Assembly: GCF_003233655.1 (NCBI RefSeq)
Contig: NZ_CP029829.1
Coordinates: 1,188,978 to 1,252,977 of the forward strand
Direction: 5' to 3'
DNA from: Azospirillum ramasamyi
GTDB lineage: Bacteria > Pseudomonadota > Alphaproteobacteria > Azospirillales > Azospirillaceae
DNA: 64,000 nucleotides
Part shown: piece after piece, positions 40,426 to 49,185 of the stretch
Layout of the letters: each line of letters opens with the position of its first letter
Numbering within the stretch: the first letter of the stretch is position 1
Made by a program: the position numbers and the translations under genes
Notes under the pieces: generated by a model
Told to the model about the DNA's origin: nothing
Databases searched by the model: none
The model's input: the letters and a program-made list of their open reading frames with translations, nothing else

Positions 40426-40477
40426 GCCCGGTACCCCTCTCTTAGAACACACGGTCGGCGCTCTTGCAACGAGGCTA

Positions 40478-40505
40478 AATGTACTCTCTTCGTTCTCATT
40501 TGCAA
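40478..40505 (-). promoter_or_regulatory. recA promoter with LexA (SOS) box
   Basis: On the minus strand TTGCAA and TACATT, 16 bases apart, resemble a sigma-70 -35 and -10. Overlapping them, at 40481-40495 on plus, lies GTAC-N7-GTTC, one mismatch from the alphaproteobacterial LexA site GTTC-N7-GTTC. Position between the -35 and -10 is right for repression. Confidence 0.6.
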
Positions 40506-40577
40506 GGGCTGATGTTGCCGGTGCGTTCCTATTCTGCGGGGTGTGCCCAGGCGGCATTCATAGCCGGTTCAGACAGC

Positions 40578-43112
40578 TCACCGCGCGTCGCGGATGACCT
40601 CCTTCACCTTGGACGCCAACTGCTTGAGCGAGAAGGGCTTGGGCAGGAAATGGGAAACCTCGACGCCGTCGATCTCGCCCAGGCGGTCCTCGGCATAGCC
40701 GGAAATGAAGATCACCCGCATCTCCGGGCGCAGCTTGCGGACATGGCGGGCCAGCGTCGGGCCGTCCATCTGCGGCATCACCACGTCGGTGATCAGCAGG
40801 TCGATGTTGGCGCCGTTGGTCTCGATCTGCTGCAGCGCCGCCTCGCCGTTCTTCGCCTCCAGCACCTGATAGCCCTTGTTGCGCAGGGCGCGGGCGGAGA
40901 AGACGCGCACCGCGTCCTCGTCCTCGACCAGCAGGATGGTGCCGGTGCCGGTCAGGTCGCTGCCGCGGCGCTCCCGCGGTTCCGCCGTGTCGACCGGGCG
41001 CAGTTCGCCCTGATGGTGGGGCAGCAGGATGGTGAAGGTCGTCCCCTCCCCCACCGCCGAATCGACCAGCACGAAGCCGCCGGTCTGCCGCACGATGCCA
41101 TAGACGGTCGACAGGCCGAGCCCGGTGCCCGACCCGACCTCCTTGGTCGTGTAGAAGGGCTCGAAGATGCGCTGCAGGTTCTCCCGCGCGATGCCGCAGC
41201 CGGTGTCGATCACCTCGATCGAGACGTAGCTGCCGGGCGGCACCGTCTCGTGCTCCCGCCGCTCGGGCTGGGTGACGACGTAGTTGGTGGTGTTGATGGT
41301 CAGCTTGCCGCCGCCGGCCATGGCGTCGCGGGCATTGACCACCAGATTGATGATGACCTGCTCCAACTGGTTCTGGTCGACCTTGACCAGCCCCAGGTCG
41401 CGGCCATGGATCATCTTCAGCTCGATGTTCTCGCCGATCAGCCGGCGCAGCAGGTTCGCCAGCTCCGCCAGAACGTCGGTCACGTTGATGACGCGCGGCT
41501 GCAGGGTCTGCTGGCGCGAGAAGGCCAGAAGCTGCCGCACGAGATTGGCGGCGCGGTTGGCGTTCTGCTTGATCTGCATGATGTCGCTGAAGGACTGGTC
41601 GCCCGGCTTATGCCGCAGCAGCAGCAGATCGCAGAAGCCGATCATCGCCGTCAGCAGGTTGTTGAAGTCGTGGGCGACGCCGCCGGCCAGCTGGCCGACC
41701 GCCTGCATCTTCTGCGACTGGGCGAACTGGGCCTCCAGGCTCTTGCGCTCGGTCATGTCGATGAAGTGCAGGATCAGGCCGACGCCTATCCCGGTCTTCT
41801 CGGCCTCGCCGCGCCCATCCGTGCGCACCGGGTTGGCGAGGCGCCGGGCATAGAGCTGGGCCGTCAGCTCCCGGCCGCCGGACAGCCGCACCTCCAGCGG
41901 ATGGGCCGGATCGGCGCCGCCCTGGACGGACTTCAGCCGGGCGGTCACCGCCTCGCGCTCCGCCGGGACTATCAGGTCGGCCATCGGGCGGTTGATGACG
42001 CTGCCCGCCTCGCTGCCGATCAGCGCCAGGAATGCCTCGTTGCATTCCGTCAGCTGGCCGGTCTCGTCGACCAGCGCGATGCCGATCGGCGCATCCTCGA
42101 AAAAGCGTTGGAACCGCTGCTCGGATTGGCGCAGGGCCTCCTGCCATTCCCGTTCGGGCGACAGGTCGCGCACCACCGACCGGGTGTGGATCGTCCCATC
42201 GTCGGCATGCACCACGCTCTGCGCCACCGCCACCTGGAACCGCCGGCCGCGCAGTCCCACCATGGTCAACTCGCCGCGCTGCTCGCTGCCGCCATGCTCG
42301 AACAGGTCATAGGGAGCGGCGGCATGCGGCGGGGCGGCCAGGATGTCGTGAAGATGGGCCTCCCGGTCGATGAGATCGCCGGGGAAGGCCTCCAGCCATT
42401 GGGCCAGGGTGGCGTTGACGAACAGGAACTGTCCGTTCTGGTCGACGGAGAAGAAGCCGACCGGCGCATGTTCCATGAAATCGGCGAGCTTGGCCTGCTC
42501 GCGCAGCATCACATGCTCCAACTCGCGCCGCGCGGTGATGTCCTCGATCCGCCAATGGACGGAGCCGGGGAAGCCGGGCACCGGCTGGGCCTGCACCTTG
42601 CGCCATTCCGGCGGCTTGTGGTCCAGCGCCGGGATCGCCAGCTCGGCCGCCGCCGTGGCCCCCGCCCGCACCCGCTCACGCAGGCGGCGGAACTCACGCG
42701 CGCTGTCGGGATCGGCGGAGAACTGGCGTGCCAGCGCGTCGAGCGGCCGCTCGCCGCGCCGCCAGCCGGCAAGCTCGCGGAAGGCGGCATTGACGAAGAC
42801 CACATCGTCGGCATCGTCGCAGATCAGCTGGCCCGCCGGCATGCCTTCCAGCGCCCCGCCCAGCAATGCGCCGATCCGCGCAGAGCGCCGGACGACGGCG
42901 ATGCTGCGGCCGATCAGCAGGGCGACGCCCGCCGCCGCCAGCGCCGCCCCCATCCAACCGATCTCTTCCCGGCCCAGCAGCAGCCCGGCGGCCACGACCA
43001 GCAGCCCGGCCGGCGCCAGACAGTACTGGAGCAGCATCAGAGGCCCGGCGGACGGCGCCGCGCGGTTGGCTGCGTTGCGTGCGGTGTCGGAAAGGGAAGT
43101 CGAATCGTCCAC
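40578..43112 (-). CDS. cckA: Hybrid histidine kinase CckA
   Basis: An 844-residue cell-cycle kinase that feeds phosphate through ChpT to CtrA. Two membrane segments lie near the N-terminus (LLVVAAGLLLG and ALAAAGVALLIG). PAS domains follow (around MPAGQLICDDAD, HAPVGFFSVDQN and DAPIGIALVDET). The HisKA motif GGVAHDFNNLLTAMIGFCDLL, with phospho-His near residue 481, is the CckA signature. The ATPase has DTGCGI and GTGLGLSTVYGIV. A receiver domain with LLITDVVMPQMDG closes the protein. Start GTG at 43112 with GGAG upstream; GTG at 43127 is possible. It follows flhB by 94 bases. Confidence 0.92.
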   Translation of the reverse strand: MDDSTSLSDTARNAANRAAPSAGPLMLLQYCLAPAGLLVVAAGLLLGREEIGWMGAALAAAGVALLIGRSIAVVRRSARIGALLGGALEGMPAGQLICDDADDVVFVNAAFRELAGWRRGERPLDALARQFSADPDSAREFRRLRERVRAGATAAAELAIPALDHKPPEWRKVQAQPVPGFPGSVHWRIEDITARRELEHVMLREQAKLADFMEHAPVGFFSVDQNGQFLFVNATLAQWLEAFPGDLIDREAHLHDILAAPPHAAAPYDLFEHGGSEQRGELTMVGLRGRRFQVAVAQSVVHADDGTIHTRSVVRDLSPEREWQEALRQSEQRFQRFFEDAPIGIALVDETGQLTECNEAFLALIGSEAGSVINRPMADLIVPAEREAVTARLKSVQGGADPAHPLEVRLSGGRELTAQLYARRLANPVRTDGRGEAEKTGIGVGLILHFIDMTERKSLEAQFAQSQKMQAVGQLAGGVAHDFNNLLTAMIGFCDLLLLRHKPGDQSFSDIMQIKQNANRAANLVRQLLAFSRQQTLQPRVINVTDVLAELANLLRRLIGENIELKMIHGRDLGLVKVDQNQLEQVIINLVVNARDAMAGGGKLTINTTNYVVTQPERREHETVPPGSYVSIEVIDTGCGIARENLQRIFEPFYTTKEVGSGTGLGLSTVYGIVRQTGGFVLVDSAVGEGTTFTILLPHHQGELRPVDTAEPRERRGSDLTGTGTILLVEDEDAVRVFSARALRNKGYQVLEAKNGEAALQQIETNGANIDLLITDVVMPQMDGPTLARHVRKLRPEMRVIFISGYAEDRLGEIDGVEVSHFLPKPFSLKQLASKVKEVIRDAR

Positions 43113-43206
43113 CAGATCTCCAGGCACCAGAACCCCAAGTCCCCAATGTCACAGCATAGGAAGGTCAGCCGTCCCACCCGGTGCCGTCAACCGTTTCAGG
43201 CGTGCA

Positions 43207-44286
43207 TCAGTTGCGCAGCGACCGCCCTTTCAGCTTGAAGACATAGGTAATGACTTCGGCCACCGCTCGATAGTGCTCGGAAGGAACTTCCTCGTCGATA
43301 TCGCAAGCGGCATAGAGCGCACGGGCGAGGGGCGGATTTTCTATGACCGGGACGTTGTTCGATTCGGCGATTTCGCGAATCTTGAAGGCGACCTGATCCA
43401 CGCCCTTCGCCAGCACCAGCGGCGCGCCCATCTGGCTGGGATCGTATTTCAGCGCCACCGCGAAGTGGGTCGGGTTGGTGACCACCACGTCGGCATTGGG
43501 CACGGCGGCCATCATGCGCTTGCGCGCGCGCTCGAAGCGGAGCTGGCGGATGCGGCCCTTGACCACGGGATCGCCTTCCTGCTGCTTGTGCTCGTCCTTC
43601 ACCTCCTGCTTCGTCATCTTCATCTTCTTATCGAACTGGGTCTTCTGCCACAGGAAATCCCCGGCGGCGATGAAGGTCAGGACCACAAGAACCCAGATCA
43701 GCAGGCGGCGAGCCAGGCTTTCGATCTGCAGCAGCATCGCGATCATGTCGATGCCGATATAGGCCTCCACACTCGCGAACATCGGCTGCAGCGCCATGTA
43801 GGCCACACCGCCGACCACCGCCAGCTTGGCGATGCTCTTCAGCAGTTCCACCCCCTGGTTGGCCTTGAACAGGTTCATCAGACCGGGCAGCGGATTCAGC
43901 TTTGAGAATTTCGGCGCGATCAACGTCCAGGAGACATTGAAGCCGATTTGCCCGAGCGTCGCCAGCACGCCGGCCACGACGAACAGCAGGATCGGCAGCC
44001 ACAGGGCCCACATGGCATCGGCCATTACCCGGAACAGCAGCGCCCCGACCCCGGCGCGGTCGAAGGTGATCTGATCCAGGTTCTCGAAGTAATAGTTCAG
44101 ACGGAAGACCATCCCCTTCATCGTGCCGGGCAGTATGGCGACAAGCCCGACCACCATCGCCGCGACCATCAACCAGTTCGCGGCCTCGCGGGTCATCGCG
44201 AACTGGCCCTGTTTGCGGGCCTCGTCGAGCTTTTTGGATGTCGGGTCCTCTGTTTTGGAGGATTCGTCCGGCTCTTCCGACGACAT
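43207..44286 (-). CDS. flhB: Flagellar export switch protein FlhB
   Basis: A 359-residue FlhB, the flagellar type III export component that switches substrate class. Four membrane segments span about residues 35-210. The autocleavage motif NPTH is at residues 271-274 and is followed by FAVALKYDP. The cytoplasmic part is normal in length. Its ATG lies 13 bases after the fliR stop. Flagellar operon order flgB-flgC-fliE-fliQ-fliR-flhB is complete here. Confidence 0.96.
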   Translation of the reverse strand: MSSEEPDESSKTEDPTSKKLDEARKQGQFAMTREAANWLMVAAMVVGLVAILPGTMKGMVFRLNYYFENLDQITFDRAGVGALLFRVMADAMWALWLPILLFVVAGVLATLGQIGFNVSWTLIAPKFSKLNPLPGLMNLFKANQGVELLKSIAKLAVVGGVAYMALQPMFASVEAYIGIDMIAMLLQIESLARRLLIWVLVVLTFIAAGDFLWQKTQFDKKMKMTKQEVKDEHKQQEGDPVVKGRIRQLRFERARKRMMAAVPNADVVVTNPTHFAVALKYDPSQMGAPLVLAKGVDQVAFKIREIAESNNVPVIENPPLARALYAACDIDEEVPSEHYRAVAEVITYVFKLKGRSLRN

Positions 44287-44298
44287 CGGCGTCCTCCT

Positions 44299-45069
44299 CT
44301 ACAGCGGCCTCAGCAGCTCGATGAAGCTCGACTCGAAGCGCGACAGCCAGAACAGCATCATCGCGCCCAGGGTCAGCGCGAACAGGAACAACCCCATCAG
44401 CACCTGGACCGAGGTGAAGATCTGGAACACCTGCACCTGCGGCGCCAGCTTGTTCAGCAGGCCGAGCGCCAGCGCGAACAGGACGCCGGTGATCAGGAAG
44501 GGGGCGGACATCTGCACCCCCAGCAGGAATGACTTCGATACCAGCTGCCCGACCACGTTCGCCATGTCGTCGACCGGGATCGCCGCTCCCGGCGTGAAGG
44601 TGGAATAGCTGTCGACCACTGCCATGATCAGCAGATGATGCAGGTCGGTCACGAACAGCAGGAGCAGCCCCAGCCAGCCCATCAGCGCGCCGGGCAGCGA
44701 GCCCGCGGTGGCCAGCGCGGGGTTGAAGATCTGGGCGTTGGCCAGACCGCTCTGCAGGCTGATGATGGTTCCTGCAACCTCCAGCGTGCCCATCAGCAGC
44801 CGCGCGATGGTGCCGAGGAAGATGCCGATCGTCATCTCGCCCGCCGCCAGCACCAGCAGCTCAAAGGGGCTGCCGGGCATCGGCGGCAACTGCGGCCGGA
44901 CCACCGGCGCCACCACCACGCTGACGGCCAGCGCGAACAGCAGGCGCGTGCGCGGGGTGATGAAGGCGTCGCCGATGGTCGGCATCACGCTGAAGGCGGT
45001 GCCGACCCGCAGGAAAACCAACATCCAGACGAAGATCTGCTCGCCCAGAAGTTGCTGGAGAACGTTCAT
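44299..45069 (-). CDS. fliR: Flagellar biosynthetic protein FliR
   Basis: A 256-residue FliR of the flagellar export gate (FliP5-FliQ4-FliR1). Six hydrophobic segments are visible, with FLRVGTAFSVMPTIG at the N-terminus, and the FNPALA and PFLITGVLFALALGLLNKLAPQVQVF stretches typical of the family. The ATG overlaps the fliQ stop by four bases, so translation is coupled. Confidence 0.95.
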   Translation of the reverse strand: MNVLQQLLGEQIFVWMLVFLRVGTAFSVMPTIGDAFITPRTRLLFALAVSVVVAPVVRPQLPPMPGSPFELLVLAAGEMTIGIFLGTIARLLMGTLEVAGTIISLQSGLANAQIFNPALATAGSLPGALMGWLGLLLLFVTDLHHLLIMAVVDSYSTFTPGAAIPVDDMANVVGQLVSKSFLLGVQMSAPFLITGVLFALALGLLNKLAPQVQVFQIFTSVQVLMGLFLFALTLGAMMLFWLSRFESSFIELLRPL

Positions 45070-45425
45070 CCGCCTGCCGCGGCCGCGGTCGGCGCCGGGG
45101 CGGGGGTTATGCCGGTGCCGGGCGTGAAGGGTGCGCCGCCGTTGTCGTGGGCGCCCACGCCGATGGCGACGATGCGGTCGGCGACCTCATGCTCGAAGAA
45201 TTCGGTCAGCTTGCTCAGCATGAAGGGCATCAGAAGGATGCTCAGCCCGAAAACCAGCATCACCTTCGGAACCATGGCCAAGGTCTGTTCGCTGATCTGC
45301 GTGACGGCCTGGAAAACCGAAATCAGGGTGCCGAGCAGCATCATGATGATGAGAATCGGTCCGCACACGATCACCAGGGTGATGATCGACGTGCGGCAAA
45401 TCTCGATGACGTCGGTCTCGCTCAT
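45066..45425 (-). CDS. fliQ: Flagellar biosynthetic protein FliQ with extended tail
   Basis: A 119-residue FliQ. The first ~85 residues are the standard two-helix gate subunit (SETDVIEICRTSIITLVIVCGP and LAMVPKVMLVFGLSILL). The usual protein is about 89 residues; here about 30 more follow, rich in Gly, Pro and Ala (TPAPAPTAAAAGG). The extension is in frame and overlaps the fliR start, so it is probably real rather than a sequencing slip. Confidence 0.93.
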   Translation of the reverse strand: MSETDVIEICRTSIITLVIVCGPILIIMMLLGTLISVFQAVTQISEQTLAMVPKVMLVFGLSILLMPFMLSKLTEFFEHEVADRIVAIGVGAHDNGGAPFTPGTGITPAPAPTAAAAGG

Positions 45426-45467
45426 GACGACAGGTGCTTCGATGCGGTTCTGAAGGAAGGCCGACCG

Positions 45468-45767
45468 TCACATCGGCATGCGCAGGATTTCCTGATAGGC
45501 GTTCAGGACCTTGTCGCGCACGGCGGTGACGGTCTGCAACGTCACCTCGGCATTGGTCACCGCCTGGACCACGTCGTTCAGATCCGCCTTGCCGACGGAG
45601 GCGAGCGCCGACATGTCCTCGCTCTTCTTCAAGGTGCCGATGCTCTCCTTGGCCGCCTGTTCCAGCACGTCGCCGAAGGAGGCGCCGTCGCGCGCGGACA
45701 AGCCGGGTCCGGTCGTCTTGGCGGCGGTGGTGGCATAGGCCGCGGCGGCGTTCAGCGGATTGATCAT
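45468..45767 (-). CDS. fliE: Flagellar hook-basal body protein FliE
   Basis: A 99-residue FliE, the adaptor between the MS ring and the rod. The C-terminal part is typical: DLNDVVQAVTNAEVTLQTVTAVRDKVLNAYQEILRMPM. It lacks a signal peptide, as expected, because it leaves through the flagellar export gate. It lies 42 bases upstream of fliQ and 49 after flgC. Confidence 0.95.
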   Translation of the reverse strand: MINPLNAAAAYATTAAKTTGPGLSARDGASFGDVLEQAAKESIGTLKKSEDMSALASVGKADLNDVVQAVTNAEVTLQTVTAVRDKVLNAYQEILRMPM

Positions 45768-45816
45768 GGCGGCGGTTCCGGTCGGTCAGGGAGATGGAGC
45801 GGTCGGGCAGAAAAAA

Positions 45817-46227
45817 TCAGGTGCGCAGAATGTCGATGGTGCGGGTCAGCATCTGGCGCGCGGTGTCGATGGCGGAGAGGTTCGCCTCGTAGCTGCGCTG
45901 CGCCTCGCGCATGTCCATCGCCTCGACCACCGAATTGATGTTGGGCAGAAGAACGTAACCTTCGGCGTCGGCGGACGGGTGGGAGGGGTCGTAGCGGCGC
46001 TGGAAGTCACCCTTATCGACGCCGACCTTGGCGACGCGGACCTTGTCCACGTCCATCGCCCGGTCCAACTCGTTCTTGAAGATCACCGTCTTGCGGCGAT
46101 AGGGCAGATCGCCCGGCGTTTCGGCCGTGGTGTTGGCGTTGGCCAGATTCTCCGAAATGACCCTCAGCCGCGTGCCCTGCGCCTTCAGGCCCGAGGCGGA
46201 CACCGCCATCGACTTGTAGAGATCCAT
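45817..46227 (-). CDS. flgC: Flagellar basal-body rod protein FlgC
   Basis: A 136-residue proximal rod protein. The N-terminal helix contains SASGLKAQGTRLRVISENLANANTT, and the C-terminal helix DMREAQRSYEANLSAIDTARQMLTRTIDILRT is the flagellar axial-protein pattern. The length is normal. It lies 92 bases after flgB. Confidence 0.96.
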   Translation of the reverse strand: MDLYKSMAVSASGLKAQGTRLRVISENLANANTTAETPGDLPYRRKTVIFKNELDRAMDVDKVRVAKVGVDKGDFQRRYDPSHPSADAEGYVLLPNINSVVEAMDMREAQRSYEANLSAIDTARQMLTRTIDILRT

Positions 46228-46319
46228 CGCACCGCCTCCTCAAACGCACGCCAGGCCTGTACGCCGGCATACCACGCATCCGGCAGCCGCATGCCCGCCG
46301 GACCGAACCGGAAATCCGG

Positions 46320-46724
46320 TCAGCCGCCGGAGCGGATCGCCATCTTCATCATCATGACCTGCTTTTTGTACAGGTTGGTCATGGTCTGGTAATCCATCGC
46401 GTTCTGGCTCATCCGCATCATCTGCTCTTCCAGGACGACGTTGTTGCCGTCCGGCGCCGTCTCGTACGGGTCGCGCACCTTGTGTTCCTTGGCGAGGCCG
46501 CCGGGACCGCGGGTGCCGGCCAGATGGGACGAATCGGTCGCCGCCGGGGTCAGCCGCCGGTTGTCGCTCAGCGCGTCGCGGAAACTGAAGGATTTCAGGT
46601 CGCGGCCCTTGTACTCGGGCGTGTTGGCATTGGCGATGTTCTGCGAGATGACTTGCTGACGCTGGGTCAGCCAGTCCATCTTGCGCGACATCAGCTTGAA
46701 GATGCCGAGATTTCCGAGGTCCAT
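46320..46724 (-). CDS. flgB: Flagellar basal-body rod protein FlgB
   Basis: A 134-residue proximal rod protein. LTQRQQVISQNIANANTPEYKGRDLK is the axial-family N-terminal motif, and MRMSQNAMDYQTMTNLYKKQVMMMKMAI the C-terminal helix. The ATG at 46724 gives the standard length; an in-frame GTG 11 codons earlier would add residues without homology. It is first in the minus-strand flagellar operon; CtrA-like sites lie upstream. Confidence 0.94.
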   Translation of the reverse strand: MDLGNLGIFKLMSRKMDWLTQRQQVISQNIANANTPEYKGRDLKSFSFRDALSDNRRLTPAATDSSHLAGTRGPGGLAKEHKVRDPYETAPDGNNVVLEEQMMRMSQNAMDYQTMTNLYKKQVMMMKMAIRSGG

Positions 46725-46826
46725 GGCCCTGATCCCGTCCTTGATGCCTCCGGTCACGCCGACCGACGCCGAACCCCGGCAGAATAGCCAATGGAAGGCC
46801 GTTCTTACAATGGTCGCCCGTTTGCG

Positions 46827-46841
46827 TTAACGAAGGATGAA
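46827..46841. promoter_or_regulatory. CtrA-like site 1 in the divergent flagellar region
   Basis: TTAA-N7-TGAA, one mismatch to TTAA-N7-TTAA, about 103 bases before flgB on the minus strand and 102 before the plus-strand FlhB-like gene. Confidence 0.35.
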
Positions 46842-46875
46842 TCCCGACAATCGCGGGTCGCATCGCCGAGCAACC

Positions 46876-46890
46876 TTTACAGTTCGTTAA
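46876..46890. promoter_or_regulatory. CtrA-like site 2 in the divergent flagellar region
   Basis: TTTA-N7-TTAA, one mismatch to the CtrA consensus, 53 bases before the FlhB-like gene. Two near-consensus sites in one 218-base divergent region, with cckA in the flanking operon, make regulation by the CckA-ChpT-CtrA pathway plausible. Confidence 0.4.
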
Positions 46891-46942
46891 GCCTACCGGT
46901 CCAGGATGCGGACCAGGAAGGATCCCTTGAAAAGGCCGCCTT

Positions 46943-47338
46943 TTGTCCGCGCAGTCCCGCTCCACCGCATCGAATCCGGCCGGCAAGGCCCCGCGCCCGT
47001 CCGGCTCCATGCCGGCGCGGCGTCCGGTCGCCGTCGCGCTGAAATACGAGCTGGGAACCCAGACCCTGCCGCGGATCGTCGCCACCGGCAAGGGAACGGT
47101 GGCGGAGCAGATCCTGGAGGTCGCCTTCGCCAACGGCGTCAAGGTGCGCGAGGATGCCGATCTGGTGGAGATCCTGTCGGCGATCGAGGTCGACAGCGAC
47201 ATCCCGGTGGAGGCCATCGCCGCCGTGGCCGAAGTCCTTGCCTATGTCTACCGCGCGAACGGCACCCTGCCGCCGGACCCGCAGCCGGAAGCGCCCGCAA
47301 AGCCAATGACCGCCACGCATATGGAGGACAAGCCGTGA
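46943..47338 (+). CDS. FlhB C-terminal-domain homologue (FhlB-like)
   Basis: A 131-residue protein that resembles the cytoplasmic C-terminal piece of FlhB after cleavage: ALKYELGTQTLPRIVATGKGTVAEQILEVAFANGVKV aligns with ALKYDPSQMGAPLVLAKG in FlhB here, and the DSDIPVEAIAAVAEVLAYVYRANG end with its DEEVPSEHYRAVAEVITYVFKLKG. The NPTH cleavage motif and the membrane part are absent. Such proteins can substitute for FlhB-CC in some bacteria. Start TTG at 46943 with AAAAGG seven bases upstream. Head of the fliO-fliP cluster. Confidence 0.85.
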   Translation: MSAQSRSTASNPAGKAPRPSGSMPARRPVAVALKYELGTQTLPRIVATGKGTVAEQILEVAFANGVKVREDADLVEILSAIEVDSDIPVEAIAAVAEVLAYVYRANGTLPPDPQPEAPAKPMTATHMEDKP

Positions 47339-47736
47339 CCCGTCCGCCATCCCCTCCCCGCCCCCCACAGGGCGCCTGCACAATGGCCGAACTCACCGAA
47401 AGGGCGGCAAGCCTCGGCGCGGCCCTGGAAGAGGCGCAGGCGGAGGCGGAGTCCGGCGCCCTGATCGACCTTGCCGGGTTGGAGGAGCGCGTCGCCCGAC
47501 TCTGCGCCGAGGCGGAGAGCATGCCGCGCGGCGAGGCGCGGGCCCTGCTCGGCCCGCTCGGCGATCTCGTCGCCGCCCTGGATCCCCTGGCGGCCTGCCT
47601 GACCGACCAGCAGGCGAGGCGCGAGCAGTCCATCGCCGCCGCGCTGTCGGGACGCGACGACCCGCACACCGCCCGACAGCGCGCCGCCGCCGCCTATGGG
47701 CGCAGCGGCCCCGTCCGCGCAGACGAACTGCCCTGA
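47335..47736 (+). CDS. Hypothetical protein of the fliOP cluster
   Basis: A 133-residue protein of unknown function. After a Pro-rich start (PPSPPRPPQGA) it is almost fully helical and Ala/Glu/Arg-rich (ELTERAASLGAALEEAQAEAESG, EERVARLCAEAES), like flagellar export chaperones, but no family is certain. The GTG at 47335 overlaps the stop of the FlhB-like gene as GTGA; an ATG at 47383 is the other option. fliO begins 22 bases after its stop. A flagellar role is inferred only from context. Confidence 0.65.
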   Translation: MTRPPSPPRPPQGACTMAELTERAASLGAALEEAQAEAESGALIDLAGLEERVARLCAEAESMPRGEARALLGPLGDLVAALDPLAACLTDQQARREQSIAAALSGRDDPHTARQRAAAAYGRSGPVRADELP

Positions 47737-47758
47737 TTAGAGAAAGCCCGCCGCTTCC

Positions 47759-48121
47759 ATGGATCTCGACCAGTATATCCGTTTCCTGATGGCGCTTTTC
47801 TTCGTGGTGGCGCTGATCATGGTCGTCGCCTGGGTGATGCGCCGCGTCGGGATGGCCGGCGGCACCGTGCGCGGCCGCGCCCGCCAGCGCCGGTTGAGCG
47901 TGGTGGAGGCGCTGCCGATCGACGCCAAGCGGCGGCTGATCCTGATCCGCCGCGACGACCGTGAGCATCTGATCCTGCTGAGCGCCAACGGCGACCTGCT
48001 GGTCGACAGCGCGCCGGCCGGCGGCTTCGACAGCGCGCTGGCCAAATCGGCCGACACGAAGGCTCCCGCCCCCTCGCTCACCATCCCGCCCGCCGCCTCG
48101 GCGGGGAGCCGGCCGCAATGA
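47759..48121 (+). CDS. fliO: Flagellar biosynthetic protein FliO
   Basis: A 120-residue FliO: one membrane segment (FLMALFFVVALIMVVAWVM) followed by a basic cytoplasmic domain with RRLSVVEALPIDAKRRLILIRRDDREHLILLS, the family pattern. FliO helps assembly of the FliP ring in the export gate. Its stop overlaps the fliP start by four bases. Confidence 0.92.
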   Translation: MDLDQYIRFLMALFFVVALIMVVAWVMRRVGMAGGTVRGRARQRRLSVVEALPIDAKRRLILIRRDDREHLILLSANGDLLVDSAPAGGFDSALAKSADTKAPAPSLTIPPAASAGSRPQ

Positions 48122-48903
48122 CGGCTGTCCTCCCCCGCCTCGCGGGCCGCTGGAAGCCGCTGTCGGCCGGGCTGCTGCTGGCGCTGGCCATCGGCGTCGT
48201 CGCCGGCCTCGGCGCCGGGCCGGCCCTGGCGCAGAGCCTGACCTTCGACCTCGGCGATGCCGGCGGCACCGCCACCGGCCGCATCGTGCAGATGGTGGCG
48301 CTGATCACGGTGCTGTCGCTGGCGCCGTCGATCCTGATCATGATGACGGCCTTCACCCGCATCGTCATCGTCCTGTCGTTCCTGCGCAACGCGCTGGGCG
48401 TGCAGCAGGTGCCGCCGACCACGGTGATGATGTCGCTGGCCCTGTTCCTGACCTTCTTCGTCATGGCCCCGGTGTTCGAGCGCAGCTATACCCAGGGCAT
48501 CCAGCCGCTGATCGCGCAGGAGATCGACGAGATGGAGGCGTTCCGCCGCACGGTGGCGCCGCTGCGCGAATTCATGCTGAACCACACCAGCGAGAAGGAT
48601 CTGCGGCTGTTCATGGATATGGCGCGCATCCAGTCGGTGCAGGAGCCGGCCGACATGCCGCTGCACGTCCTGGTCCCCGCCTTCATGATCTCGGAGATCA
48701 AGCGCGGGTTCGAGATCGGCTTCCTGCTGTTCCTGCCCTTCCTCATCATCGACATGGTGGTGTCGTCGATTCTGATGTCGATGGGCATGATGATGCTGCC
48801 GCCGACCATGGTCGCCATCCCGTTCAAGATCATCTTTTTCGTGCTGGTCGACGGGTGGTACCTGATCGCCGGGTCGCTGGCGCGCAGTTTCGGCACGATC
48901 TGA
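48118..48903 (+). CDS. fliP: Flagellar biosynthetic protein FliP
   Basis: A 261-residue FliP, core subunit of the flagellar export gate. It has a cleavable N-terminal signal (LLLALAIGVVAGLGAGPALAQS), then MMTAFTRIVIVLSFLRNALGVQQVPP, FVMAPVFERSYTQGIQPL and PAFMISEIKRGFEIGFLLFLPFLIIDMVV, all strongly conserved in the family. ATG overlaps fliO. Confidence 0.97.
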   Translation: MTAVLPRLAGRWKPLSAGLLLALAIGVVAGLGAGPALAQSLTFDLGDAGGTATGRIVQMVALITVLSLAPSILIMMTAFTRIVIVLSFLRNALGVQQVPPTTVMMSLALFLTFFVMAPVFERSYTQGIQPLIAQEIDEMEAFRRTVAPLREFMLNHTSEKDLRLFMDMARIQSVQEPADMPLHVLVPAFMISEIKRGFEIGFLLFLPFLIIDMVVSSILMSMGMMMLPPTMVAIPFKIIFFVLVDGWYLIAGSLARSFGTI

Positions 48904-49185
48904 GGCTCGATCAGGGCGAAAAGCACACGCGCGACGGGATTTTCCCTGCGCACTTCGTCGCATCCCTGGCGCTCGGGCGTCGCCGCGTAAGCGCGCGCTG
49001 GCGTCCGCCATCGTAAACGCGTATGAGGAAGCCGGTGAGCGCAGGCGGGCGACCGGCAAGGAGGCCGGACCGCCGGATGGCTCCGAACTGTCGCGACCAC
49101 CGAACCGGGGTCCGACAATCGGTGCCGTCACCCTTTCAGCGGGCGCCATCGCAACGACGGACCAACCTCGGACCGCACCCCCTAC

